The position numbers were made by a program, and so were the translations under genes. This document shows, piece by piece, positions 43,594 through 52,885 of a DNA stretch of 64,000 nucleotides (its first letter is position 1; each line of letters begins with the position of its first letter). Source of the stretch: JAVVHH01 sp965199665 (GTDB lineage: Bacteria > Pseudomonadota > Alphaproteobacteria > Acetobacterales > Acetobacteraceae); NCBI GenBank assembly GCA_965199665.1, contig OZ241208.1, positions 558,001 through 622,000 of the forward strand, given 5' to 3'. The notes below the pieces were generated by a model. The model saw only the letters and a list, made by a program, of their open reading frames with translations. It did no database searches and was not told the origin of the DNA.

Positions 43594-44670
43594 ATGAGCC
43601 GGTTGGCGCAGTTTGCCCGGGGGGTGCGGGTCCTGGACCTGTCGTCGTTCCTGCCGGGGCCGTACGCGGCGTTGCTGCTGGCCGACATGGGCGCCGAGGT
43701 GTTGAAGATCGAGCCGCCGGCGGGGGATGCGATGCGGCAGGTCGGCCCGCGCGACCCGGCGGGGACGCCGGTGTTCCACGCTGCGACCAACGCCGGCAAG
43801 ACGGTGCGGCGGATGGACCTTAAGCAACCCGCGATGCGCGACGAGTTCCTCGGCCTCGTGGCGGGCTTCGACGTGCTGATCGAAGGGTTCCGGCCCGGCG
43901 TGATGGCGCGCCTCGGGCTGGGCTACGAGGTGCTGCGGGCGCGCAACGCCGGGCTGGTCATGTGCTCGCTGAGCGGCTACGGCGCGGCCGGGCCGAAGGC
44001 GCAGGAGGCGGGGCACGACGCCAATTACCTGTCCCAGGCCGGCATGCTGCATCGCAATGGCGGCGTGTTCTCCGATCCGCCGATGGCCGACCTGTCGGGC
44101 TCGCTCTACAGCGTGATCGCGATCCTGGGGGCGCTGCGGGCGCGGGAGGCGGACGGGCAGGGCTGCCACCTCGACATCGCGCTGGGCGACACGCCGATGG
44201 CGCTGCAGCTGTTCCCGCTCGCCGAGTTCGGGGCGACGGGCGTCGTGGCCCAGCCGCGGGAGACGTATCTCAACGGCGGCGCTGCCTATTACCAGGTTTA
44301 TGGGACCAGCGACGGGCGGCAGGTCGCGCTGGGCGCGATCGAGCCGAAATTCTGGGCCGCGTTCTGCACCGCGGCGGGACGACCGGGCTGGATCGCGCGG
44401 CAAGGCGAGGCGCTGCCGCAGACGGGGCTGATTGCCGACGTGTCGGTGCTGCTGAACGGGCTGACCGCGGCGGCGTGCGAGGCGCGGTTCGTGCCGGCCG
44501 ATTGCTGCTTCAGCCTGGTGCTCGATCTCGCCGAGGCGGTCGACAGCCCGCATCACCGGGCGCGCGGGCTGGTCCGGTCGCCGCAGCCCGGCGTGTTGCA
44601 GGCCCTGTTTCCCGCGCTCGTGGACGGCGTTCCGCCGCCGATGCGCCCCGCCCCCACCGTTCGAGAGTGA
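43594..44670 (+). CDS. Class III CoA transferase / alpha-methylacyl-CoA racemase family (CaiB/BaiF)
   Basis: A 358-residue family III CoA transferase. The N-terminal VRVLDLSSFLPGPYAALLLA and DMGAEVLKIEPPAGDAMR are diagnostic, FRPGVMARLGLGYEVLRARN follows, and the catalytic Asp142 lies in QEAGHDANYLSQAG. The GHDxNY context and 358-residue length fit the alpha-methylacyl-CoA racemase branch better than the 400-residue CoA transferases. It would racemise 2-methyl-branched acyl-CoAs or move CoA between acids. It starts 46 bases after the membrane-protein stop. Confidence 0.88.
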   Translation: MSRLAQFARGVRVLDLSSFLPGPYAALLLADMGAEVLKIEPPAGDAMRQVGPRDPAGTPVFHAATNAGKTVRRMDLKQPAMRDEFLGLVAGFDVLIEGFRPGVMARLGLGYEVLRARNAGLVMCSLSGYGAAGPKAQEAGHDANYLSQAGMLHRNGGVFSDPPMADLSGSLYSVIAILGALRAREADGQGCHLDIALGDTPMALQLFPLAEFGATGVVAQPRETYLNGGAAYYQVYGTSDGRQVALGAIEPKFWAAFCTAAGRPGWIARQGEALPQTGLIADVSVLLNGLTAAACEARFVPADCCFSLVLDLAEAVDSPHHRARGLVRSPQPGVLQALFPALVDGVPPPMRPAPTVRE

Positions 44671-44779
44671 TGCGGCGGAGACGGGTGTCGTTCAGCGTTT
44701 CTGATAGGCTGCGCCGATCGGCTTGGCAGGGCTCGCCGGGGCGAGCATACGGCCGAGACGGGGTTCGAGGAGACGGCGA

Positions 44780-46243
44780 GTGGCGCTGACCAGGCGAGAG
44801 ATGGCGGCGGCGGCGGCGTTGCTGGTGGGGGCGGCGGGTCCGGAGCCGGGGTTCTCGGCCTCCGTGGTCGAGCGTCGGGCGGTCGAGCTGGCGAGGGCGC
44901 CGTATCGCGACCCGAAGACGGCGCTGCCGCCGGGGATGGATGCGCTCAATTACGATGGCTATCGCGCGATCGCGTTCCGCCAGGAGCGGGCGCTGTGGCA
45001 GGGGTTGCCGTTCCGCATCGGCTTGTTCGCGCGGGGGTTCCTGTACGAACGGGGCGTCGAGTTGTTCGAGGTGGTGGACGGGGTGGCGGCGCCCATCGGC
45101 TTCGCGCCGGAGATGTTCGACACCGGGGGCGGGCCGACCTTGCCGGCGGGGCTGGGGTTCGCCGGGTTCCGCATCCACGCCGCGATCAACCAGCCCGACC
45201 GGTTCGACGAGTTCTGCGTGTTCCTCGGCGCGAGCTATTTCCGCGCGGTCGGCCGCGACACGTTCTACGGCCTGTCGGCACGGGGCCTGGCGATCGGGAC
45301 GGGGCAGCCGGCGCCGGAGGAGTTCCCGTTCTTTCGCGCGTTCTGGCTCGAGCGGCCGCGGCCGGGGGCGACGGCGCTGGTGGTGCACGCGCTGCTCGAC
45401 AGCCCGAGCATCACCGGGGCGTATCGCTTCCTGGTGCGGCCTGGAGAGACGACGGTGATGGACGTGGAATGCACGCTGCATCCGCGGGTCGCGATCCCGG
45501 AGTGGGGCGTGGCCCCGCTGACCAGCATGTATCAATTCAGTCCGCGCGACGGAGCTCGCGCCAAGGGCGTCGACTGGCGGACGGCCGTGCACGATAGCGG
45601 CGGGCTGGCGGCGACGGATGGGAGCGGGGCGACGTTCTGGCGGCCGCTGGCCAACCCGGCGCGGCTGCAGTCGACGGCGTTCGGGGGCTCGGACCTGCGC
45701 GGGTTCGGGCTGCTGCAGCGGGATCGCGCTTTCGAGGATTACGGCGACCTGCAGGTGCCGTACGAGCGCCGGCCGTCGGCCTGGGTGGAGCCGGTGGGCA
45801 GTTGGGGGGCGGGGACGCTGGACCTGGTCGAGATTCCGACCGACAGCGAGTTCAACGACAACGTCGTGGCATTCTGGCGCGGGCGCGAGCCGTTGCGCGC
45901 CGGGGCCGACTACCGGTTCACCTACCGGCTGAACTGGGGGGCGACGGTGGTGGCCGCCGGGTCGCTCGGGCGGGTGCGGCGAATGCGCACGGGCGGGAGC
46001 GGCCGGGCGCTGGTGTTCGTGCTCGATTTCGCCGGCGCCCGGTTGCGCGAGCCGATCCGGGTCGTGACGTCGGCGACGGCGGGCGTGCTGCGGGAGGGCT
46101 ATTCGGGGCCGAACGGGCTGGGGGAGGGGTGGCGGGTCAGCCTCGAGTTCGACCCGGGCGACAGCACGGTCGCCGATCTGAGTTGCAGCCTGCTGGGCGC
46201 GGCCGGGCCGGTGGCGGAGGAGTGGCGCTACCGCTGGAGTTGA
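44780..46243 (+). CDS. opgG: Periplasmic glucan biosynthesis protein (OpgG/MdoG family)
   Basis: A 487-residue periplasmic protein of the OpgG family, involved in osmoregulated periplasmic glucan synthesis. A signal with a twin-arginine-like start (LTRREMAAAAALLVG) precedes the family opening DALNYDGYRAIAFRQERALW. FCVFLGASYFRAVGRDTFYG, GLLQRDRAFEDYGDLQVPYE, RRPSAWVEPVGSWGAGTLDL and EFNDNVVAFWRG are close to known OpgG sequences. GTG 44780 has GAGGA 9 bases upstream. In most bacteria opgG is followed by the membrane glucosyltransferase opgH; here a convergent TSUP gene follows instead. Confidence 0.92.
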   Translation: MALTRREMAAAAALLVGAAGPEPGFSASVVERRAVELARAPYRDPKTALPPGMDALNYDGYRAIAFRQERALWQGLPFRIGLFARGFLYERGVELFEVVDGVAAPIGFAPEMFDTGGGPTLPAGLGFAGFRIHAAINQPDRFDEFCVFLGASYFRAVGRDTFYGLSARGLAIGTGQPAPEEFPFFRAFWLERPRPGATALVVHALLDSPSITGAYRFLVRPGETTVMDVECTLHPRVAIPEWGVAPLTSMYQFSPRDGARAKGVDWRTAVHDSGGLAATDGSGATFWRPLANPARLQSTAFGGSDLRGFGLLQRDRAFEDYGDLQVPYERRPSAWVEPVGSWGAGTLDLVEIPTDSEFNDNVVAFWRGREPLRAGADYRFTYRLNWGATVVAAGSLGRVRRMRTGGSGRALVFVLDFAGARLREPIRVVTSATAGVLREGYSGPNGLGEGWRVSLEFDPGDSTVADLSCSLLGAAGPVAEEWRYRWS

Positions 46244-46270
46244 GCCGGGCGGGCAGCGAGCGTCCCGGGG

Positions 46271-47017
46271 TCAGGCCAACCCCTTCCAGAGCAACTCGGC
46301 CCCCAGCACCAGGAGGCCGAGGAAGAAGCAGAGCCGGAAGACCTCCGGCCGGATCCGGGCGCGGAGCCAGCCGCCCCCCATCATGCCGGCGAGCGCTGGT
46401 AGCAACGCCAGCAGCGAAGCCCCCGTGGCAGCCAGCGAAAAGGCGCCATGCAGCGCCAGGCCGCCCGCGAGTGCGATGGTCGACACCGTGAAGGACAGGC
46501 CGAGCGCTTGCACCAGTTCTTCCCGCTCCAACCCGAGGGAGCCCAGGTAGGGCACGGCGGGGATGGCGAACACGCCGGTCGCCCCCGTGACCAGCCCCGT
46601 CACCGCGCCGACCAGCGGCCCCGCCCAGGGTTCGACCGCCGGCGGCACATGCAGCCGCAGTTTCGCCAGCCCGACCGCCGCATACAGTATCAACGCGCCG
46701 CCGAGACACGCCGTCGCGACGTGCGCGGCCGGGCCGCCGATGACGCCCGACCCCGCCAGCGTCCCGCCGACGATGCCCAGCATCATGGGCCATAACCGGC
46801 GCAACAAGCCGCCGATGCGGGGCCCCGCCAGGAGTTGCCACAGGTTCGTCACCATGGAGGGGACGAGCAGCATCGCCGCGGCCTCGGCGGGCGGCATCGC
46901 AAGGCCGAGCAATCCCATGGCGACGGTGGGCAGGCCGAGGCCGATGCCTCCCTTGATCAACCCGGCGACCAGGAACGTGCCAGTGACGAACAGGGCGAAC
47001 GATGCGGAGTCGGGCAT
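46271..47017 (-). CDS. TSUP-family transporter (TauE/SafE)
   Basis: A 248-residue inner-membrane protein with about eight membrane segments in two homologous halves, each starting with the family block (VAGLIKGGIGLGLPTVAMGLL in the first, VTGLVTGATGVFAIPAVPYL in the second). Members export sulfite or sulfoacetate or move other small sulfur or organic anions. A tie to the taurine module 14 kb away would make chemical sense, but the genes are not adjacent, so it is speculation. ATG 47017 was chosen over an upstream ATG at 47053. Confidence 0.88.
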   Translation of the reverse strand: MPDSASFALFVTGTFLVAGLIKGGIGLGLPTVAMGLLGLAMPPAEAAAMLLVPSMVTNLWQLLAGPRIGGLLRRLWPMMLGIVGGTLAGSGVIGGPAAHVATACLGGALILYAAVGLAKLRLHVPPAVEPWAGPLVGAVTGLVTGATGVFAIPAVPYLGSLGLEREELVQALGLSFTVSTIALAGGLALHGAFSLAATGASLLALLPALAGMMGGGWLRARIRPEVFRLCFFLGLLVLGAELLWKGLA

Positions 47018-47178
47018 GGGTGCCACGCTGCTCCGCCTCGTGCCGCCCCACAATCCGTCGCCTGCCGGCCCTTTGCGACTGACCCTTTGCGACCAATCTT
47101 GGGCGACCGACCCTGGGCGAGCCGCCGCGCGAAAAGGTGGGATGTTCGCGGCGGTGCCTGCGGGGCTAGTGTCCGGCC

Positions 47179-48414
47179 GTGTCCGCCTTCACGTTCCTGC
47201 ACGCCGCCGACCTCCATCTCGACAGCCCGCTCAAGGGACTGGACCTGGACGCCCCGGTCGATCGCATCCGCCGTGCGACCCGTGACGCGCTGGTGAACCT
47301 GGTCGATTTCGCCTGCGAACGCCGGGTCGCGTTCGTCCTGCTCGCGGGCGATCTATACGACGGCGACTGGAAGGATTGGCGGACCGGCCAGTTCCTGGTG
47401 CAGCAACTTGGTCGCCTGGCGCGCGACGGGATCGAGGTGGTCGCCATCAGCGGCAACCACGACGCCGAGTCGGTGCTCACGCTGAAGCTGCCCGTCCCCG
47501 GCCTGCTGCCAGCGGACAAGCCCGCCACCCGCCTGCTTCCCCATGTGCCGGTCGCCGTGCACGGGCAGGGATTCGCCGTGCCCGCCGTCACCAGCAACAT
47601 CGCGCTCGGCTATCCCGCCCCGGTCGACGGCCGGTTCAACATCGGCCTGCTCCACACCGCCTGCGGCTCGAGCGCCCACGCCAACTACGCTCCCTGCAGC
47701 TTGGACGACCTGCTGCGCCACGGGTACGACTATTGGGCGCTGGGCCACGTGCATACCCGCAGCGAGTTGTGCCGCGATCCCCCGGTCGTGTTCCCGGGCA
47801 ACCTCCAGGGCCGCCACATCAACGAAGAGGGGCCCCGGGGGGCGACCCTGGTGACGGTGGAGGGCGGTCGGGTCGCGTCGGTCGTGCACCATGCCCTGGA
47901 CGTGCTTCGGTGGCGCCGTCTGCCCGTCGCCGTGCCGGACACGGCGAGCCGTGCCGAGATCCTCCCCCTGGCCAAGGCCGCGCTCGACCAGGCGTATGGG
48001 GAGGCGGACGGGCGGCTGCTGGTGGTCCGGGTCGTGCTCCACGGCGAGTGTGCCGCCCATGCCGAGCTGGTCGCCTCCCCGGGCGAGACCCTGAACCAGG
48101 TCCGGGGCGAAGCGGCGGCCATCGCTGCGCCCGACCATCTCTGGGTCGAGTCGGTCGTCGTCGATACCAGCCCGGCCCTCGACGTCGCGGCCTTGCGGGC
48201 GCAGTCGGGCCCGATCGGCGCCCTGGTGGAAGCGCTGGAGTGCACGCCGGTCGTCGGGGCCGGGCTCCTCGAGTTCGTGAACGGCCAGGTGCGCCGGGCC
48301 AAGGACGCCCTGCCGCCAACGCATCCGGCCGCGCAGATCTCGTCGGGGCAGGTTCCGGAACGATTGATCGAGCGTGCCCGAGCCATGGTCCTCGCCGAAT
48401 TGGCGCGGCGCTGA
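47179..48414 (+). CDS. Metallophosphoesterase DNA-repair exonuclease, YhaO/SbcD-like
   Basis: A 411-residue calcineurin-type phosphoesterase. Metal-binding motifs appear in order: HAADLHLDSP near residue 8, LLAGDLYDGDW near 54, ISGNHD near 92, LLHT near 155 and ALGHVHTR near 190. The C-terminal 200 residues form the capping region seen in SbcD/Mre11-like nucleases of the YhaO type. It is the nuclease partner of the large ATPase encoded next, with a one-base overlap (TGATG). The start is the GTG at 47179. Confidence 0.9.
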   Translation: MSAFTFLHAADLHLDSPLKGLDLDAPVDRIRRATRDALVNLVDFACERRVAFVLLAGDLYDGDWKDWRTGQFLVQQLGRLARDGIEVVAISGNHDAESVLTLKLPVPGLLPADKPATRLLPHVPVAVHGQGFAVPAVTSNIALGYPAPVDGRFNIGLLHTACGSSAHANYAPCSLDDLLRHGYDYWALGHVHTRSELCRDPPVVFPGNLQGRHINEEGPRGATLVTVEGGRVASVVHHALDVLRWRRLPVAVPDTASRAEILPLAKAALDQAYGEADGRLLVVRVVLHGECAAHAELVASPGETLNQVRGEAAAIAAPDHLWVESVVVDTSPALDVAALRAQSGPIGALVEALECTPVVGAGLLEFVNGQVRRAKDALPPTHPAAQISSGQVPERLIERARAMVLAELARR

Positions 48415-51400
48415 TGCGGCTCAAGCGCCTTCAGCTGACCAATTACGGCTGCTTCCGGGAACTCGACCTCGGCTTCGCCACGGAGCCCGGCCAGATCACG
48501 CTGATCACCGCGCCGAACGGCTCCGGCAAGTCGGTGCTGCGGCAAGCGTTCCACGACATCCTGTTCGACATCCCGGTCCAGTCGCCGATGCGGTTCCGAC
48601 ACGGCTACACCGGCATGGCGCTGCATGCGGAGGCGACCGGGCATGATGGAGTCGCGTTCAGCTTCGGCTGGACCCGGAATGGCAAGCCGCCCCGGACCAC
48701 GGACGACCCGGCTCGTTTCGAGGCGCTGCGATACGGCGTCACGCCGCAGCAGCTCGAGCAATTATTCGCCCTGGACACGGACCGGCTGCGCAAGGGCGGC
48801 ACCGACCTCAAGGGCGGCGCCACCCTCTCGGCGGCCCTGCTGGCCGGGACCGGCGAGCTGGCGTCCGCCAAATCGGTGCGGGCCGCCATCGACAAGCGCC
48901 GCCAGGAGAATTGGGGCCAGGGCAAGAGCAAGCCTCCGTTGAACGCCGCCGCCGTCCGGCTGGACGCCGCGCGCAAACGCTTGCGGGACGCCGTCCAGCC
49001 CCCGGAGACCCGGGTTCGCGAGGAGCGCGAGCTGGCCCGCCGCGCGGACGAGCTCACGGCGGCCCGGGACGCGCGTGACCGCGCCGCCGACGAGTTGAAG
49101 CTCCTCAACCGGGTGACGCTGACGCGGTCCCATCTGGCGGCGTTGGCCGAAGCGGATGCCTGGCTCCTGCACCACCCGGACGCTCCGGCCCTGCCATTGA
49201 CGCTGAGCGACGCGCTGGCCGCGGCCCGGAACGGGGTGGCCCTGGCAGCCGTCGAGCATGCGGCCGCGCAGGACACCCTCCGGCTGGCGTCGGAGGCCCT
49301 GTCGCGCATCGCGCGAGACCTGCCCTGCGTCACGCTGGGCGACCGTCTCGAGACGCTGCCCGGCATGCTCGGAGAGGCCGAGAAGGCCGCCGCCGACCTC
49401 GTCGACCGCCACCGGGAACACGCTGCCAGCCTGGACAACGTTCGGGCCGAGCTGGAAGCCATCGGCTCGCCATTCACGGTCGACCAGGCAACCAAGGCCG
49501 TCCCGAGCGTCGGCCTGAGAGCCGAGCTTGGGGCCGCCATCAAGGCCGAGGTCGGCCTGCGCACCCGGTGCGAGGTGGCGCGGAGCGCGGTCCTGCGGGC
49601 GGAGGCCGCGCTGGGCGAGGCGGCGGCCGCGACGGGGGCCACCGTGCCGCTCCCCGACGGCTTACCCGCCGTGCTCGCCGAGATCCGCGCGGACCGGAAC
49701 CCGGCCACCCATGCCGACGAGATCCGCGAACGGGTCGAGGTTGCCGCGGCCGACGTTCGGCGCTGCCTCGCCAGCGTCCCAGGATGGTCGGGCGATGCCG
49801 CGCGCCTGCGCGACGCGGCGGTGAAGTCCGACGGCGAGTTCGAGCGCCTCGACGCGGCGGTGAAGCAAACGGCCGCTGCCGACGCGGAATGGCACGTCCG
49901 CCACGGCGAGCTCGCGGAACAGGACGGACGCGACCGCCGTGCCCTGGCGACCTTGCAGGACCGCGACCTTCCCGATGCGTCGGCGGTCGCCGCGATCAGG
50001 GCGGAGCGTGATCGTGGCATGAGCCTGGTGGTCCGCCGCGCGTTCGGCGAGGCGCCCAGCCCGGCCGAGGAGCGCGCTTATGGCGGCGCCGAACCGGTCG
50101 CGGTGGTCTACGAGCGCCAGGTGCGCGCGGCGGACGCGATCGCCGACCGCCGGGTCGAGGTGCTCGCACAGGCGCAGGAGGCCGAGCGCCTCCGATCCGC
50201 GATCGCGGCGCGCGAGGTGTTGCTGGGGCGGATGTTGCGGGAGGGCGAGCAGGCCGCCATGGCGCGTGAGTCGGCGAGGCAGGCCTGGTCTGCCGCCGTG
50301 GCACCGCTGGAGCTGGACGGGAGAGCGGGGCTCGCCGAGTTACGGCACGTGTCAACGGCCCGGCGCCGGCTGGTGGACGCCCTGCACACGTCCGACATCG
50401 CCGTCGCCGCCCAGGCGGAGCTGACCCGGCGTCACGGGGAATGGGCGGCGCGCCTGGCGGCCACACTCGGCGTCGCTCCCGGTCCGCTCGGCTCGCTGCT
50501 GGCCCGGGCCGACCAGCTGGTCGCGGCGTGGCAAGCCGCCGAGCGGGCGTCCGCCGAGCGCGACGCCGCGGTGGCCGTCGCGCGGCGTGCGGTGCCGGAG
50601 GCTCGCGACACCCTGGCCGATGCGGAGGCGCGCATGGGCGAGTGGCGGCACTCGTGGCAGCGCCTGCTCCATGCCCTGCACCGTCCCGACGGGGAGTCTC
50701 CCGCCGCGGTGGCGGCCGTGCTCGACGGCATCGAGCGCCTCGACAAGCACCACCGGGTCGCGTCGTCGCTGGCGACGCGGATCGCCGAGATGGGAAGCGA
50801 TCTCGGCCGGTTCGCGTCTGTCGTCGCCGACCTGGCCGCGAAAACCGGGGAGCCGCCGGCCGCGACGCCCGCCGAGACGGCCCGGCACCTCATTCAGCGC
50901 CACCGCCGCGCGGCCGCGGCCGAGGCAGCCTGGGCGCAATCGGAGCGGGCCCATGCTGGAGCGGCCGACGCGGCACGCACGGCGTCGGAGAAGCTCGGGG
51001 GCGCCCAGGCCGTGCTGGCGGGCGTGGTCGCCGCCTGTGGCGCGCCCGACGCCCCGGCGGCGGAGGCTCGCCTTGCGGCATCCCGGGACCGTGCCGAGCA
51101 GGTCGCCCGCCGGGAGCGGGCGATGGCTGCTCTCGCCGAGCACGGGGACCATTTGGGCGTCGACACCCTTCGCCTGCAGGCCGCGGCGGTGCCGGTCGAG
51201 GCGGTGGCGGAGCGGCGTCGCGGCGCCGAAGCGGCGTCGGCCGCGGCCCAGGCGCGAGCGGAAGCGGCGGCCGTCGCCTTCAACGAGCTCGGTGCCACGT
51301 TGGTCCAGGCCTCCTCGGCGACCGATGCCCTGGACGCGCGCGCCGATTACGAGGCGGTTGTCGCGGAATACGACCGTCTGCTGGAGGAGCAGCTCGTCCT

Positions 51401-51869
51401 GCATCTTGCGAGCGACATGCTCGGCGACGCCATGCAGGTCGTCGCGGACTCGGTCGGCGGCACGACCCTGGCCAGCACGTCGAGCATCTTCGCCGCCTTC
51501 ACCGACGGCGCCTACGGCCTCGAGCTGCATGATGGCCCTGACGGCGAGGAACTGTATGCCGTGGAACATGCCTTCCCGAACGAGAGAAAGGCGCTGCACG
51601 ACCTATCGGAAGGCACCCGGGACCAGCTCTACCTCGCGTTGCGGGTGCAGGCCTTGCGGGAGCACTGCGCCACCCAGGCGCCGTTGCCGTTCATCGCCGA
51701 CGACATCCTTCAAACCTTCGACGACGACCGCGCGCGGGCCGCCCTGCGGACCTTCTGCGATCTCAGCGAGGAGCTCCAGGTCATCGTCCTGACCCACCAT
51801 CCGCACTTGACCGCCGTCGCCCGGTCGCTCGGGCCGAATGCCGTCCGGTGTCTCGACCTCGCCGGCTGA
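48414..51869 (+). CDS. SMC/SbcC-like ATPase, YhaN family
   Basis: An 1151-residue ATPase of the Rad50/SbcC superfamily, YhaN branch. The N-terminal APNGSGKS (33-40) is Walker A, with Ala in place of the first Gly. A long Ala/Arg/Glu-rich coiled-coil region (about 170-1000) follows, and the C-terminal ABC half has the signature DLSEGTRDQLYLALRVQAL and Walker B LPFIADDILQTFDDDRARAA. ALDTDRLRKGGTDLKGG is typical of the YhaN N-terminal domain. With the YhaO-like nuclease it should form a complex that processes DNA ends. No SbcC-like zinc hook (CxxC) is seen in the middle of the coil. Confidence 0.9.
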   Translation: MRLKRLQLTNYGCFRELDLGFATEPGQITLITAPNGSGKSVLRQAFHDILFDIPVQSPMRFRHGYTGMALHAEATGHDGVAFSFGWTRNGKPPRTTDDPARFEALRYGVTPQQLEQLFALDTDRLRKGGTDLKGGATLSAALLAGTGELASAKSVRAAIDKRRQENWGQGKSKPPLNAAAVRLDAARKRLRDAVQPPETRVREERELARRADELTAARDARDRAADELKLLNRVTLTRSHLAALAEADAWLLHHPDAPALPLTLSDALAAARNGVALAAVEHAAAQDTLRLASEALSRIARDLPCVTLGDRLETLPGMLGEAEKAAADLVDRHREHAASLDNVRAELEAIGSPFTVDQATKAVPSVGLRAELGAAIKAEVGLRTRCEVARSAVLRAEAALGEAAAATGATVPLPDGLPAVLAEIRADRNPATHADEIRERVEVAAADVRRCLASVPGWSGDAARLRDAAVKSDGEFERLDAAVKQTAAADAEWHVRHGELAEQDGRDRRALATLQDRDLPDASAVAAIRAERDRGMSLVVRRAFGEAPSPAEERAYGGAEPVAVVYERQVRAADAIADRRVEVLAQAQEAERLRSAIAAREVLLGRMLREGEQAAMARESARQAWSAAVAPLELDGRAGLAELRHVSTARRRLVDALHTSDIAVAAQAELTRRHGEWAARLAATLGVAPGPLGSLLARADQLVAAWQAAERASAERDAAVAVARRAVPEARDTLADAEARMGEWRHSWQRLLHALHRPDGESPAAVAAVLDGIERLDKHHRVASSLATRIAEMGSDLGRFASVVADLAAKTGEPPAATPAETARHLIQRHRRAAAAEAAWAQSERAHAGAADAARTASEKLGGAQAVLAGVVAACGAPDAPAAEARLAASRDRAEQVARRERAMAALAEHGDHLGVDTLRLQAAAVPVEAVAERRRGAEAASAAAQARAEAAAVAFNELGATLVQASSATDALDARADYEAVVAEYDRLLEEQLVLHLASDMLGDAMQVVADSVGGTTLASTSSIFAAFTDGAYGLELHDGPDGEELYAVEHAFPNERKALHDLSEGTRDQLYLALRVQALREHCATQAPLPFIADDILQTFDDDRARAALRTFCDLSEELQVIVLTHHPHLTAVARSLGPNAVRCLDLAG

Positions 51870-51994
51870 GCCATGCTTCCCAGTGGCTCCGTTGCGCATC
51901 AGCGTGTCGCGGCCGATGCCCTGGGCAGCGCTGACCCGTGGCGTCGCCTTTCCCGACCAAGCCGCCGCTTGATCGACGCCGCATCGTGCCGTCG

Positions 51995-52852
51995 ATGATC
52001 CATCGCAGGGCCATCCTCTCGCTGCCGGCCGTGCTGCTGCCGACCGGCCGCGGCGTATCGGCAGAACGGTGGCAGGGACTCCCCGCCACCCCGGCACCCG
52101 TCCCGGAGGCGCGCGCCGGCCGTGCGGCGATCGACGGCATCGACCTGTTCTATCTCGAGGCGGGACCGGCGGACCCGTCCGTTCCGTCCGTCCTGTTGTT
52201 GCATGGCGGCTTGGCCAACGCTGACTATCTCGGCCACCAGATGCGGGCGTTGATGACCCGGTATCGAGTCATCGCCGTCGACAGCCGGGGTCATGGCCGG
52301 AGCACGACGGAGGCGAGGGCCCTGAGCTACGGCTTGATGACGGAGGACGTGGTCGCGCTGATGGATCATCTCCGCCTGGCCCAGGCGCATGTCGTCGGCT
52401 GGAGCGATGGGGCGATCATCGGCCTCGACCTCGCTCGGCAGCACCCCGCCCGCATCGGCCGGCTGTTCGCCTTCGCCGGCAACACGCGCACGGATGGGGT
52501 GCGGCCCGGTGTGGCGCAGAACCCGGTGTTCGCGCGCTACATCGCCCGCTGCCGCACGGAATACCGGCTGAACTCGCCCACGCCGGGCGGCTTCGACGCC
52601 CTGCTGAAGCACCTCGACGCCATGTGGGCGCGGGAGCCCAACTGGTCGGACCGGCAGCTCCGCGCGATCCGGACGCCGGTGTTGGTGGCGCACGCGCAGC
52701 ACGACGAGGCCATCAAGCTGACCCACTCGCAATACATGGCCGCGACCATCCCAGGCGCCGAACTGCTCGTGCTGCCCGCCGTCAGCCATTTCGCGTTCCT
52801 GCAGGACCCCGCTCTGTTCAACCGCGCCGTGCTCGACTTCCTCGGAGGCTGA
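51995..52852 (+). CDS. Exported alpha/beta hydrolase
   Basis: A 285-residue hydrolase with a signal peptide (MIHRRAILSLPAVLLPTG). The fold landmarks are the oxyanion LLLHGGLAN, DSRGHGRST, the nucleophile elbow VVGWSDGAI (G-x-S-x-G with the central Ser), the acid in HAQHDEAIKL and the catalytic His in VSHFAFLQDP. It is likely an esterase or lipase-like enzyme of the periplasm; substrate unknown. ATG 51995 was chosen because the signal peptide begins there; a GTG at 51938 would bury the signal. It is 126 bases downstream of the YhaN gene and convergent with the LysR gene. Confidence 0.85.
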   Translation: MIHRRAILSLPAVLLPTGRGVSAERWQGLPATPAPVPEARAGRAAIDGIDLFYLEAGPADPSVPSVLLLHGGLANADYLGHQMRALMTRYRVIAVDSRGHGRSTTEARALSYGLMTEDVVALMDHLRLAQAHVVGWSDGAIIGLDLARQHPARIGRLFAFAGNTRTDGVRPGVAQNPVFARYIARCRTEYRLNSPTPGGFDALLKHLDAMWAREPNWSDRQLRAIRTPVLVAHAQHDEAIKLTHSQYMAATIPGAELLVLPAVSHFAFLQDPALFNRAVLDFLGG

Positions 52853-52885
52853 CGTGCGAGGACGGCGGCGGTGGTCGGCCCTAGA

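Noticed and set aside
47179..51869. The YhaO/YhaN pair as a dedicated anti-phage system
   Set aside because: No toxin, helicase or other defence gene is adjacent, and a DNA-repair role explains the sequences; kept only as a modest finding.
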